Positions 34,389 through 43,937 of a stretch of DNA of 64,000 bases are shown in pieces (the stretch's first letter is position 1; each line of letters starts with the position of its first letter). Source of the stretch: Larkinella sp051857545. GTDB lineage: Bacteria; Bacteroidota; Bacteroidia; Cytophagales; Spirosomataceae. Location of the stretch: the NCBI RefSeq assembly GCF_051857545.1, contig NZ_JBPZHB010000006.1:186001-250000 (forward strand), given 5' to 3'. The notes beneath the pieces were generated by a model. It made no database searches. It had not been told where the DNA came from and saw nothing but the letters and a program-made list of their open reading frames with translations. The position numbers and the translations under genes were made by a program.

Positions 34389-35014
34389 AATGAAATTGTA
34401 GTTTGTTTGGTTAATTCAACGAAACAGACGGTCACGGTGACAATGTCGACACTGCCCGTTTACGTCATCCTGTTTTAGAAAAGTCTCCCGCAGGACGCGG
34501 GCAGCACGAACGCTTGTTGCTACATCCAAAAACCGTATAGTCAGAATGAATCGGGTACTGAATCGCACCGGATCTACAAGAGATCCATACATCTGACGAC
34601 CTGGGTTTCAGGATTTACGCAACTACCGGTACTGTACGATACGCTGAGATAAGGGGTGTAATTTTTACCTACGCTGCTGACCAGCACCGTTGGCAAAAGA
34701 TGAGTGGAATAACCTGATGGCAGGAGCGGAACCTAGCGAACCCGCTTCTCCGGAAATCATTTTTTCCGGCCGGGATTTCTGTTGTGGAGGAGATTCGGCC
34801 ACCGTCCCGGAGGGATACAGTGGGTAAAGCAGTAAACTTTTCTTCATGTTTTTAGCGTAGGTTAATGAATAATAACGGCCAATATACAAAATATACTATC
34901 CCTGATGCCGCCACATTCCCATATTTTGTTCCTTTATATGGCATTATTGTAAAATTTAATGCGGCTTTAATCTTTACACGCCCCAGGCGTTGCCCCGGTT
35001 TCCTTTTATAAACA
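34389..35014. other. Intergenic region upstream of susC 1
   Basis: 626 bases between susC and the IS element. It holds a few small hairpins (for example CCGGAAA...TTTCCGG at 34750-34769 and ACGCC/GGCGT near 34979) and a 60-codon minus-strand frame at 34665-34847 that starts with MKKSLLLYPLYPSG; that frame has no recognisable domain or lipobox, and I do not call it a gene. It presumably contains the susC promoter and leader, but no Bacteroidota promoter consensus is clear. The 3' part is AT-rich. Confidence 0.5.
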
Positions 35015-35023
35015 AAACATGAG

Positions 35024-36370
35024 TCATCCCGAATTTTGAGTTAAAGCAAAATCGACTATGAGCGCGTTGGCGATGGCTAAGCGTAGTCTGTAAATCGGCA
35101 CTGAAGCAGTTCGGTGCCGATTTACCGTTCTTGGTACCCACTGCTTGAGAAAAAGGGGAAGCCAATGGGGCCAGCTTCTTAGTAAGAAGAGTAAAAAATC
35201 GTACACTAAGGCCACTATCCCTAACAATTTTAGCCTATTTTCCCACAACCAGAGTCGAGGGGATTCCATGCCTAACTCGGCTTTACCAGCCCGGAAGGCC
35301 TGCTCAATTCCCCATCGGTGCATGTAACTGTGAACCATCTCCCAGGCATCCCGCACGGAGTCAACAGCGATCGAGGTCAGCAAATACATCGGTGGCTGGT
35401 GATTTTTGCGGTCTCGTACAACGAGTAAATATAAGGGGGTTGATTCAAAGTCGGGATGGGTAACGAGCGTCCAGCCCACAGTGACGTGTTTGGTGGTCTT
35501 ACGTTCTTTATCGCGCAGAAGTTTACGGCCTTCAGGGCGACAACTACGGGCCAACAGATGCGTCTGTCTGGTGCCCTTCTGAGGGTGCACCAGGAGGTGA
35601 TTTTTTTTCCAGCGCAGTAAAAAATCCTGTTGGAAGTGTAGGATCCACTCAATGGTCCAGGCACTGGCATACCCTCGGTCCAACACGTGTAGCACCGGTT
35701 GGGTCAGCGATGCCTGTAGTTTACGGAGCATCCGATACATGATGTTGGTTCCCACTTCTTTATACTTGCCCCGCGTGGTCCACCAACTCATTTGAACCAC
35801 ACTGGGCACTTCACCTAAAGCCGACAAGAGTATGCCTGTCCACTGAAAGCCAGGGACGCAGATGCGGGCCGAAGGGGGCTTGAAAAAGCCTTTTTTAATC
35901 TTGGTTAGCCGTTTGGCTTTGCTACTTTCCACCGAGCAAAGCCCTTCGACAAACCAGCTCTCGGGTTTTTCCAGACGGCTATCATCCCACAAGAGCAAGG
36001 GGCGCTTGTGGGCTCCCAGCAATTGAGTTATTCGTTCCTGAGTTCGTTTGAAAAAGAAATCATCGATCAGTGAGGCATCCCATTTTTTACAGCGCAGCAG
36101 ATTACTGATCCGCTTGGTACCCGCCGGAGCATGCGCATAGCCAGCAATATAGCTCCCCAACTCACTCAACAACAAACCCATTTTGCTGTTGCGTAACAGT
36201 AAGATGCTGGAAAATAGGGTGGAGAAGGTTGCTACCAGCCGCTTATCAATCCGGTCAAGCAGGCTTTGGTGAAGTGGCTGGAGATAGTGCTGGATTTTGG
36301 TCCGCAAAAAGCAAGCAGCTGTTGACTTTTGAGCAGGAATCCCCTTTTTTTGTTGGCGTGTCGTAGACAT
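35024..36370 (-). CDS. IS4-family DDE transposase
   Basis: 448 residues. The catalytic triad is visible: first Asp in LLLWDDSRL, second in VLHVLDRGYASAW, and Glu in the IS4 signature YMHRWGIEQAFRAGK (Y-2-R-3-E-6-K). The frame is full length with no stops, so it is probably active. Its ATG is preceded at six bases by AAGGAGGT, a full Shine-Dalgarno match, which lies in one arm of a hairpin. Rich in Arg, Lys and Trp, as usual for transposases. Confidence 0.93.
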   Translation of the reverse strand: MSTTRQQKKGIPAQKSTAACFLRTKIQHYLQPLHQSLLDRIDKRLVATFSTLFSSILLLRNSKMGLLLSELGSYIAGYAHAPAGTKRISNLLRCKKWDASLIDDFFFKRTQERITQLLGAHKRPLLLWDDSRLEKPESWFVEGLCSVESSKAKRLTKIKKGFFKPPSARICVPGFQWTGILLSALGEVPSVVQMSWWTTRGKYKEVGTNIMYRMLRKLQASLTQPVLHVLDRGYASAWTIEWILHFQQDFLLRWKKNHLLVHPQKGTRQTHLLARSCRPEGRKLLRDKERKTTKHVTVGWTLVTHPDFESTPLYLLVVRDRKNHQPPMYLLTSIAVDSVRDAWEMVHSYMHRWGIEQAFRAGKAELGMESPRLWLWENRLKLLGIVALVYDFLLFLLRSWPHWLPLFLKQWVPRTVNRHRTASVPIYRLRLAIANALIVDFALTQNSG

Positions 36371-36374
36371 AAAA

Positions 36375-36432
36375 AGACCTCCTTTCTAGTTTTGGCGTTG
36401 TGGTGATGCTCAAAACTAAGAAAGGAGGTTCT
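36375..36432 (-). promoter_or_regulatory. Hairpin sequestering the transposase ribosome-binding site
   Basis: Arms 36375-36394 and 36411-36432 pair almost fully (two single-base bulges). The first contains the AGGAGGT of the transposase (36377-36383). A transcript entering from outside folds the site away, while one started inside would leave it free. Inferred from sequence. Confidence 0.6.
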
Positions 36433-36503
36433 TTTTTACACATCCCTTAAAATTCGGGATGACTCATGTTTAAGAAGGCACGAATCCGATTTACATCCGT
36501 TGC

Positions 36504-37955
36504 TTAGGGCTTGTCCCACCAGATGCGCGTATACGGATCGTCGGCGCCCTGGCTGGCGATCACGGCATTGTAGTTGGCCGTATTCAGCGTTCCTTCCGTT
36601 GCGACCGGATAGGCCAGACGACGCGGAATGGCCGTGCCGCCGTTGAGCGGTGAAGCCGCCGGTTTCAACACCGGGAAGCCCGTCCGGCGCCAGGAGTTCC
36701 AGGCCGATGTTCCCTGGTTGAACAAAGCAATCCAGCGCTGGGTCGCAATTTGCTCGATACCTTTAGCCTCCGTATAAGCCACATCCGGCTGAGCGATGTA
36801 CGTCTTATAAGCTGCATCTGTGAAGTTGGTTCCCATCCACTGCTGCATCGACGCCATAATCGCCGATTCGTAGAGGGTTTTGGCGTTACCTGTAGTCCAG
36901 CCCAATTTGGCGGCTTCGGCCTGCGCAAACAAAACCTCCGCGTAGGTCACGATGTTGGCCGGGGCATTTTGTGCCGCAACCGTTGTTGCCGCCAGTGAGA
37001 AGTTCTGCGCCGGGCCGGTAGCCGGGAAAACCGCATACGGAACCCCGACGTATTCACCCCGCTGGTTGGGAGCCGCCAGATAAGGCAGACGCGGATCACT
37101 CACTTTCTTCAGATAATCCACAAACGTGTTGCTTACCGCGAAGTCTTTCCGGTTGCTCCGGACATAGTTGGTATACAACGGATTCTCGTTGTTGGCATCC
37201 GACAGATACGTATACCGGACATTATCCGCATTCGAAGCCAGAACGCCATCGGCTACGGCTGCCGCAAATTCGGTTCGGCCTTTCGTGGGGTCCACTTTTG
37301 ACAATTGCAGCGCGGCCAGCATCCGTTGGGTGGCGGCAAACTTTTTCCAGCGGGCAGCATTGCCACTGAGCAAAATATCACCCTTCACAGCCGCCCCGGC
37401 GTCAAACTGGGCCGCGGCTTCCTTGTACTCCTTAAACAGATCGGTGTAAATATCCTGCTGCTTGTCGAAAGCCGGTGAGAAATTCTGATCGCCTTTCAAC
37501 GCCTGAGAATACGGAATGTCGCCCCAGCGATCGGTCATCCACTGATAAATATACGCCTTCAGAATCCGCGCAATGGCAATCTGGTTGTTGTTCGATCCAT
37601 ACGTCGCCACACTGGCGCGGGTTGCCTCGTTGGTGTTCTGATCGATAATGGCCTGCAGGTTGACCAGCGGCCCGGCATACAAACCGTTGTAGCTGAAGTT
37701 GATGGTCTTATACCGGGAATCCTCGATGTAGGTTACATCGCCAAACTGCTGAACGTACAGAGCCGGGGTGATGTTGAACCCGGCCGGCCCCACCTGGCTG
37801 TTCATCGTTCCGACGGTTCGAATGGCCCCCGTAAATAAACTGGCGGTGTTGGGCAACAGCGGACTGTTGGGGTTGACGTTCATTTCTTCGAAATCGCTGC
37901 AGGCGACTGTCGTCAGCATCAACCCGGCAAAAAGAATGGACTTATAAAGTTTCAT
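36504..37955 (-). CDS. SusD/RagB-type nutrient-binding lipoprotein 2
   Basis: 483 residues. Lipobox LTTVAC, then SDFEEMNVNPNSPLLPN, and RILKAYIYQWMTDRWGDIPYSQAL, which is the same SusD-like group 2 pattern as in the first pair. Its partner susC lies 23 bases upstream. The IS element sits 32 bases after its stop and may have separated it from its own terminator. The two SusD proteins share the same subgroup but are diverged, so they are not a recent duplication. Confidence 0.92.
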   Translation of the reverse strand: MKLYKSILFAGLMLTTVACSDFEEMNVNPNSPLLPNTASLFTGAIRTVGTMNSQVGPAGFNITPALYVQQFGDVTYIEDSRYKTINFSYNGLYAGPLVNLQAIIDQNTNEATRASVATYGSNNNQIAIARILKAYIYQWMTDRWGDIPYSQALKGDQNFSPAFDKQQDIYTDLFKEYKEAAAQFDAGAAVKGDILLSGNAARWKKFAATQRMLAALQLSKVDPTKGRTEFAAAVADGVLASNADNVRYTYLSDANNENPLYTNYVRSNRKDFAVSNTFVDYLKKVSDPRLPYLAAPNQRGEYVGVPYAVFPATGPAQNFSLAATTVAAQNAPANIVTYAEVLFAQAEAAKLGWTTGNAKTLYESAIMASMQQWMGTNFTDAAYKTYIAQPDVAYTEAKGIEQIATQRWIALFNQGTSAWNSWRRTGFPVLKPAASPLNGGTAIPRRLAYPVATEGTLNTANYNAVIASQGADDPYTRIWWDKP

Positions 37956-37978
37956 GATGTCTGTTTTTGAAGTGTTGA

Positions 37979-40900
37979 TTAAAGACCAAGGCGCAGGTTA
38001 ACACCGAACGAGCGAACGGGCGGCAACTGACCACCTTCATACCACAGGGTCTCCGATTCAGAAATATCGATACCGCCACCAATCGCGCTGTAAATCAAGA
38101 GTGGGTTGCGGGCGATCAGCGAAATGTTAGCCGATTTGATGAATTTACCCAGCATGTTTTTCGGGAAATTGTACCCCACAGCTACTTCGCGCAGTTTGAT
38201 GTAGGATTTATCGTAAATCCAGTACTCATTCAGCGCAAACAGCCAGTTTTCATACAGGTTCTGGGCATCGACCCGGGTGGTGTTCGGCTGACCATCTTCC
38301 GTTACACCTTCCAGCAAAATACCGCCATTGTTTGCTACCGGATCGCGTTTTGGCACTCCCAACTCGTTCAGACCGGCGGTTTCGGCACCCAGACCCGAAT
38401 AGTTGTTGAACATTTTCGTGGTCGAGAAGAATTTACCTCCGGCAATGAAGTCGGCATTCACCCGCAACGACAGCCCTTTATACGTGAAGGTATTCAGGAA
38501 TCCACCTTTGAACTTCGGCAAAACGGAACCCAGCGGCACGTTTTCTTCCTTGATGTATAAACCGGCATTGGCACCACTGCCGTAGACCAGACGGTTTCCG
38601 TTCGCATCTTTCTTGATTCCCTGCCCTACCAGCAGACCCCAGTCTTCGCCTTCGCGGGCGTTGAGGGTCAACGTCCGCCATTGGGGGCCGTCGATCTGGT
38701 AGTTGGTCAAACCTTCCCGCAGTTCAACGACCTTCGAGCGGTTACGGTCCAGGTTGATGTCAAATTCCCAGGTAAAACCGGACGCCGACCGAACCGGCGT
38801 GGCGTTGATGTGCAATTCCAGACCGCTGGTTTGAATCAGACCGGCGTTGATAACGGCGTTGGTATAGCCGCTGGTCGGCGTAACCGGCACCGGAATAATC
38901 TGGTTTTTGTTATCGTTGCGATAGGCCGTAAATTCAAAACCCAGTCGGTTATTCAGGAAACGCAGGTCAATACCACCTTCATAGGAAGACGACAGACCCG
39001 GTTGCAGGTTGGAATTCGGCAAAAGCGATGGAAGAAACAGGGTTGCATTACTCGAATACGGTGTTCCGGAGTTGTAGGCCAACGCCGTCTGATAAGGCCC
39101 AACGTCCGTACCTACCTGAGCATAACCGGCCCGGATTTTACCGTACGACAGAATGCTGTTCTGCGGAAGCAACTCCGAGAAGACCAAACCGGCCGACACG
39201 GACGGGTAGAGATACGAGTTGTTGGCTTTCGGCAGGGTCGACGACCAGTCGTTCCGAATCGAAGCTTCTACAAAAACAAAATCTTTGTAGCCGATGCTCA
39301 CGTTTCCGAACACACTGTTGACCTGCCGCTCGTACAAGTAGTTGTTCGACAAAGGCCGGTCTATGGAAGCGGCAATGTTGTAGAAATTTGGTGCCGAAAG
39401 CCCCCCTACCGTGGCCTGGAACTGACCGTCGATGCGGTTGTAGCGGATGTTTCCCCCGGCATTGGCGACCACCGACAGGTTGGCAAATTCCTGGTTGTAA
39501 CTGGCCAGAAATTCGTAGTTGTTTTCGCGGGCACTGGCTCCCAGGGTCGAGTAGGCACCCAAACCACCAGCGTTCAGCGTTCCCTGTGCCACGCGCGATT
39601 CCTGCGTAAAGTAGTTCTGGTCGCGTCGGACGGTGGCCGAGGCTTTCAGGAAAGGCGTAAATTCGTACGTTAACCCAATGTCTCCGAACAGCCGGTCGCT
39701 GCGGTTGGTGTTCGTATTTTCGTACACCTGCGTATACGGGCTATCCCAGTATTTCGGGCGCGGGTCGGTGGGGCTGCCAATGTTCCAGCTCCGGAACGTG
39801 CCATCCGGATTCTTGTAGTTTTTGAGGTCGTCGATGCTAAGCTGGCGCTGAAACCACTGGTTGAACGAACCGATCGTCTGGTTATACCCGTTCAGGGTAG
39901 CGTTCGAAATACCGATCGGGCTGTTTGAGGGTGTCGTACCGCCCGAAGAACCGTAGCGGTCAGCCGGCAGGTTGTTCGTTTTGAACGCCGTATAATTCAC
40001 ATTCAGGTTGGCCGACAGTTTGCTGCCAAATTTGATCGTGTTTTTGGCACTGACAAAATCGCGGGTTTGTGATGAGTTCGGAACAATCCCGTTGTTGATG
40101 ATGTGCGTGTACGAAATCCGGCTTTGGAACGCTTCCGTTCCGCGCGAAAAGGCGATGTTGGTGTTGTTGCTGATCGGTTTGGCGAAGAAATCGCGCACGT
40201 TGTTGGGATTCGCCGAATACGGCGTCAACTGTCCGAAGCCGGGGCCCTGTTGCCAGGATGCCGCCGAGCGGTGGGGCGAATTGTCGATGCGGGGACCCCA
40301 GCTTTCATCAGCGGCATAATCCAGAATCTTCTGTCCGTTAAACGAGGCCCAGTCTGCCGGATGCAACGCCGGGTCATATTCAAACGTGGCCCAATCCTGC
40401 GAATAACCGCCACCGTATTCGTTCTGGTATTTCGGCAGCAGACCCACCATATCGATGGTGGTGCTGTGGTTGATGTCCAGCCGGGTTTCGCCCGCTTTGG
40501 CGCGTTTGGTCGTAATGACGATAACCCCGGCCGAAGCCCGGTTTCCGTACAAAGCCGTTGCGGAAGGGCCTTTCAGCACCGACAGCGTTTCGACATCGTC
40601 CATGTTGACCTGGCTCACATCGGTGGGCGTTCCGTCTACCACATACAGCGGATCACCGCCCGTCAGCGAGTTGACCCCCCGAACCCGGATGCTGGGGCTG
40701 CCAAATTTAGCCGCCGACTGGCCCAACACCTGCACACCCGCAATTTTACCGGCCAGGGCGTTGGCCACATTCTGGTCGCGGGCAATGTTCAGTTTTTCCT
40801 GTTTCAGTTCCTGAACGGCGTAATTGAGGGCTTTCTTTTCCCGCGAAATACCGAGGGCCGTCACCACAATTTCCTGGAGTGTTGAAGCGTCGGGTTCCAG

Positions 40901-41185
40901 CGCCAGATCGACCGTCGAGCGATTCCCGATGGAAACGTCCGTCGTTTTAAATCCAATGAACGAAAACGTTAACGTTCCGGCATTGTCAGGCACGCTCAGG
41001 GTGTATTCGCCGTTGGCATTGGAAGTCGCTCCGCGGGAGGTTCCTTTAACGACAATGTTTACGCCGGGAAGTGGAGAAGTGTCTTCGGCGGAGGTCACTT
41101 TGCCCGAAACCGTACGGGTTTGCGCAAAGGAGAAGCCCACCGTGCCCAATAGGCACAATGAGGCAATGAGTAAACGTTTCAACAT
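37979..41185 (-). CDS. SusC/RagA-type TonB-dependent outer-membrane channel 2
   Basis: 1068 residues from the ATG at 41185; an upstream in-frame ATG at 41215 would add ten residues before an already complete signal peptide (MLKRLLIASLCLLGTVGFSF). Then VSGKVTSAEDTSPLPGVNIVVKG, plug with PLYVVDGTPTDVSQVNMDDVETLSVLKG, and barrel ending in VRSFGVNLRLGL. It imports an unknown nutrient with its SusD partner just downstream. Confidence 0.94.
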   Translation of the reverse strand: MLKRLLIASLCLLGTVGFSFAQTRTVSGKVTSAEDTSPLPGVNIVVKGTSRGATSNANGEYTLSVPDNAGTLTFSFIGFKTTDVSIGNRSTVDLALEPDASTLQEIVVTALGISREKKALNYAVQELKQEKLNIARDQNVANALAGKIAGVQVLGQSAAKFGSPSIRVRGVNSLTGGDPLYVVDGTPTDVSQVNMDDVETLSVLKGPSATALYGNRASAGVIVITTKRAKAGETRLDINHSTTIDMVGLLPKYQNEYGGGYSQDWATFEYDPALHPADWASFNGQKILDYAADESWGPRIDNSPHRSAASWQQGPGFGQLTPYSANPNNVRDFFAKPISNNTNIAFSRGTEAFQSRISYTHIINNGIVPNSSQTRDFVSAKNTIKFGSKLSANLNVNYTAFKTNNLPADRYGSSGGTTPSNSPIGISNATLNGYNQTIGSFNQWFQRQLSIDDLKNYKNPDGTFRSWNIGSPTDPRPKYWDSPYTQVYENTNTNRSDRLFGDIGLTYEFTPFLKASATVRRDQNYFTQESRVAQGTLNAGGLGAYSTLGASARENNYEFLASYNQEFANLSVVANAGGNIRYNRIDGQFQATVGGLSAPNFYNIAASIDRPLSNNYLYERQVNSVFGNVSIGYKDFVFVEASIRNDWSSTLPKANNSYLYPSVSAGLVFSELLPQNSILSYGKIRAGYAQVGTDVGPYQTALAYNSGTPYSSNATLFLPSLLPNSNLQPGLSSSYEGGIDLRFLNNRLGFEFTAYRNDNKNQIIPVPVTPTSGYTNAVINAGLIQTSGLELHINATPVRSASGFTWEFDINLDRNRSKVVELREGLTNYQIDGPQWRTLTLNAREGEDWGLLVGQGIKKDANGNRLVYGSGANAGLYIKEENVPLGSVLPKFKGGFLNTFTYKGLSLRVNADFIAGGKFFSTTKMFNNYSGLGAETAGLNELGVPKRDPVANNGGILLEGVTEDGQPNTTRVDAQNLYENWLFALNEYWIYDKSYIKLREVAVGYNFPKNMLGKFIKSANISLIARNPLLIYSAIGGGIDISESETLWYEGGQLPPVRSFGVNLRLGL

Positions 41186-41460
41186 GTTCTTAGTTAGGTT
41201 AATGAAGCAATGCACTAATTAGCTAATCACTAATTTCGTAAAGTGAAATTACTACAAAATTTTGTTTTGTCAACAAGTCATAAGGCACTAATCCAAGCCA
41301 AAATATTTTGCAAAATGAATGAATACCCATAGAAAAACACACTAATCAGAAGTTAACTAATTGTTAACCAAATAATTAATACTAGTAGCATTACTTTTAC
41401 ACCAACCTGAATTCCTATTCAATGGCCGATCCGTTGTAAGCGAACAACTCAGAAAAATTA

Positions 41461-41468
41461 TATATTTG
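41461..41468 (+). promoter_or_regulatory. -7 box abutting the rsmF start codon
   Basis: TATATTTG (TAnnTTTG) ends four bases before the ATG at 41473, which would give a leaderless message. A TTG lies 24 bases upstream, slightly far. The preceding 240 bases are AT-rich and otherwise empty. Confidence 0.5.
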
Positions 41469-41472
41469 TCCG

Positions 41473-42846
41473 ATGAGTGACATTCCTTTACCTGCCCAAT
41501 TCCGGCACCAAATGGCGCAGCAATTGGGTGCCGATTACGCGGCTTTTCTGGCGTCTCTGCAACAATCGCCCCCCATCAGCATCCGGGTGAATCCCCAAAA
41601 AATGGCGTTACCAACGGCCGATCTGGAACCGGTTTTGTGGTGTTCCGAAGGCTTCTACTTGCCGGAGCGGCCGGTTTTTACGCTCGACCCTTTGTTTCAG
41701 GCCGGTGCGTTTTATGTCCAGGAAGCATCGTCGATGCTGGTGGCAGAAGCGCTGCGCCAAACGGCCCGGTTAAAACGCCCGCTGCGGGTGCTGGATCTGT
41801 GCGCGGCTCCCGGCGGCAAAAGTACCCTGCTCGCATCCCTGCTAAACGCCGACAGTTTGCTGGTCTGTAACGAAGTCATTCGCAGCCGGATCCCGGTTTT
41901 GAAAGAAAATATGGAAAAGTGGGGGCATCCCAATGTCGTCATCAGCAACCACGATCCGGAAGACTTCAAGAGCCTGAACGGTTTTTTCGATGTCGTGCTG
42001 GTGGATGCCCCCTGTTCGGGCGAAGGACTGTTTCGGAAAGATCCGGAAGCCATGCTCGAATGGTCGCCGGACAGCGTTGTGTTCTGTGCTGCCCGCCAGC
42101 AACGGATTCTGACGGCCGCCACGCCCCTGCTGTGCGACGATGGACTGCTTCTTTATAGTACGTGTACCTATAATGACGAAGAAAACGGACAAAATGCCGC
42201 CTGGCTCAGCAAACACGGTTTTGAAAACGTGCCGCTCCAATTACCCGAATCCTGGGGAATTGCTGAAAAAACGCTGGACCAAACCGTCGGCTACCAATGT
42301 TATCCCCACCGGGTAACCGGCGAAGGTTTTTTCCTGAGTGTATTCAAAAAGAAACAACGGTCCAGCCCCGAAATGGGTGTTCCCCGGTCATTTCGGTCGC
42401 TCAAACCGGTTCGCAACTGGCAGGAGAAAATCTTAAAAACCTTTCTGAAACATCCCGACGCCTTTTCGTTTTATGTGAAACCGAATGAGGACGTTTTTGC
42501 GATCCCGGAAACCCTCTCGGCCGACCTCCGCGTGCTGGATGCAGCCCTCCACAACAAAGGATTTGGGCTGGAAATGGGCACGTTCAAAGGCGACGATTTC
42601 ATTCCGTCGCACGCGCTCGCGATCAGTAACGCCCTGGCCGAAAACCGGCCGGGATTTGACTTATCCAGAGAAGATGCCCTGCGGTATTTCAAGAAAGAAA
42701 ACCTGGTGTTGAACGAACCGGTGAAGGGCTGGCTGCTGGCCCGCTACAACGGATTGAACCTGGGTTGGCTGAAAGGCGTGGGTAACCGGGTGAATAATTA
42801 CCTGCCGAAAGAATGGCGCATCCGCATGGATATCAAGGAATATTGA
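41473..42846 (+). CDS. rRNA cytosine-C5 methyltransferase (RsmF/NOL1 family)
   Basis: 457 residues. SAM-binding motifs VLDLCAAPGGKST, the motif IV VLVDAPCSGEG and motif VI STCTYNDEEN with its catalytic Cys are intact; methyl transfer to a cytosine base in 16S rRNA or another RNA is expected. The C-terminal ~150 residues form the RsmF-type extension (from VRNWQEKILKTF). The exact target cannot be read from the sequence. Possible leaderless transcript. Confidence 0.88.
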   Translation: MSDIPLPAQFRHQMAQQLGADYAAFLASLQQSPPISIRVNPQKMALPTADLEPVLWCSEGFYLPERPVFTLDPLFQAGAFYVQEASSMLVAEALRQTARLKRPLRVLDLCAAPGGKSTLLASLLNADSLLVCNEVIRSRIPVLKENMEKWGHPNVVISNHDPEDFKSLNGFFDVVLVDAPCSGEGLFRKDPEAMLEWSPDSVVFCAARQQRILTAATPLLCDDGLLLYSTCTYNDEENGQNAAWLSKHGFENVPLQLPESWGIAEKTLDQTVGYQCYPHRVTGEGFFLSVFKKKQRSSPEMGVPRSFRSLKPVRNWQEKILKTFLKHPDAFSFYVKPNEDVFAIPETLSADLRVLDAALHNKGFGLEMGTFKGDDFIPSHALAISNALAENRPGFDLSREDALRYFKKENLVLNEPVKGWLLARYNGLNLGWLKGVGNRVNNYLPKEWRIRMDIKEY

Positions 42847-42878
42847 TCCGCAAACCCGGTCCGGGGCAAACGTCGGTG

Positions 42879-42910
42879 TTGGCATTCCAGCAAAAAAAGT
42901 AGTTACTTTG
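42879..42910 (+). promoter_or_regulatory. Promoter of fabI
   Basis: TTG (42879-42881), 21-base spacer and TTACTTTG (42903-42910), one mismatch from TAnnTTTG. The predicted start lies ~40 bases before the ATG. Confidence 0.45.
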
Positions 42911-42956
42911 CCCCCTTCTGAATCGACACGATCACCCAACAAAGCAACTCAAATTC

Positions 42957-43787
42957 ATGGCTTACGGATTATTGAAAGGCAAGCGAGGAATCATCACCGG
43001 AGCATTGGATGAAAAATCCATTGCCTGGAAAGTAGCACTGAAAGCGAAAGAAGAAGGCGCAACGTTCACGCTTTCCAACGCACCGATAGCCATGCGAATG
43101 GGTGCGATCAAGCAACTGGCGGAGCAATGCGACGCCGAAATCATTTCCGCCGACGCAACGTCTTTAGAGGATATTGAGAACCTGTATACCAAATCAATGG
43201 ACGTGTTGGGCGGCAAAATCGACTTCGTGCTGCACTCCATCGGCATGAGCCCCAACATCCGCAAGAACAAACCGTACGGCGACCTGAACTACGAATGGTA
43301 TCAGAAAAGCCTCGACGTTTCGGCCCTGTCGTTTCATAAAATGATGCAGACCGCCGAAAAACTGGACGCCATCAACGAGTGGGGTTCGTTCGTTGCCCTG
43401 AGCTACATTGCCGCCCAACGGACGTTTCCGTTCTATACCGACATGGCGGATGCCAAAGCCGTACTCGAATCCATCGCCCGGGGCTACGGCTACCGCTATG
43501 GTAAACTGAAAAACGTTCGGGTCAATACCGTCTCACAATCGCCAACGATGACGACGGCCGGCTCCGGCGTAGGCGGTTTTGACGTTTTCTACGAATACGC
43601 CAACCTCATGTCTCCTTTGGGCAACGCAACCGCCGAAGATTGTGCCAATTATGTCATTACCCTCTTCAGCGATCTGACCCGCATGGTAACGATGCAAAAC
43701 CTGTTGCACGACGGCGGTTTCTCAAGCGTCGGCATTTCGGAAGACATGGCTGTAAAACTGACGGCTATTCAGCAGCAGCAACAGTAG
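42957..43787 (+). CDS. fabI: Enoyl-[acyl-carrier-protein] reductase (NADH)
   Basis: 276 residues of the short-chain dehydrogenase fold. FabI features are the N-terminal GKRGIITGALDEKSIAWKVA, LHSIGMSPN, and the catalytic Tyr/Lys region SYIAAQRTFPFYTDMADAKAV. It performs the last step of each cycle of fatty-acid elongation. Single gene between a promoter and the 28/29 palindrome shared with sbcC. Confidence 0.95.
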   Translation: MAYGLLKGKRGIITGALDEKSIAWKVALKAKEEGATFTLSNAPIAMRMGAIKQLAEQCDAEIISADATSLEDIENLYTKSMDVLGGKIDFVLHSIGMSPNIRKNKPYGDLNYEWYQKSLDVSALSFHKMMQTAEKLDAINEWGSFVALSYIAAQRTFPFYTDMADAKAVLESIARGYGYRYGKLKNVRVNTVSQSPTMTTAGSGVGGFDVFYEYANLMSPLGNATAEDCANYVITLFSDLTRMVTMQNLLHDGGFSSVGISEDMAVKLTAIQQQQQ

Positions 43788-43792
43788 ACTTT

Positions 43793-43937
43793 GAAGGGTA
43801 TGATTGACTGGGCTTTTGTTTTTGCCCCTACATCCCCGAAAGGGGACTTTTAGCATCCGGGGGATTCTGCGTCCAAGTCCCCTTTCGGAGATGTAGGGGC
43901 AAAAGCAAAGTCCTAAATCTGCAAAATCATACCCTTC
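43793..43937. repeat. Nested inverted repeat between fabI and sbcC
   Basis: Outer arms 43793-43805 and 43925-43937 (13/13, GAAGGGTATGATT) and inner arms 43821-43849 and 43875-43903 (28/29, GCCCCTACATCCCCGAAAGG). The outer right arm overlaps the sbcC stop codon. The inner word resembles a short repeat seen in many Bacteroidota. Probable bidirectional terminator. Confidence 0.88.

Larger units (their letters stand above)
35015..36471 (-). mobile_element. IS4-family insertion sequence, apparently intact
   Basis: A ~1.46-kb element bounded by perfect 23-bp inverted repeats (35015-35037 and 36449-36471; the core reads ATGAGTCATCCCGAATTTT). It carries one full transposase gene and nothing else. 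No target-site duplication is obvious at the borders, so the exact ends may be a few bases inside. It sits 32 bases after the second susD stop, between the two susCD pairs. Confidence 0.88.

Noticed and set aside
34665..34889. Minus-strand frame upstream of susC as a gene
   Set aside because: Low-complexity translation, no domain, no promoter fit; start MKKSLLL alone is not enough.
35015..36471. Target-site duplication around the IS element
   Set aside because: Flanks TATAAAC and AAGAAGG do not match; no direct repeat is seen at any plausible border.
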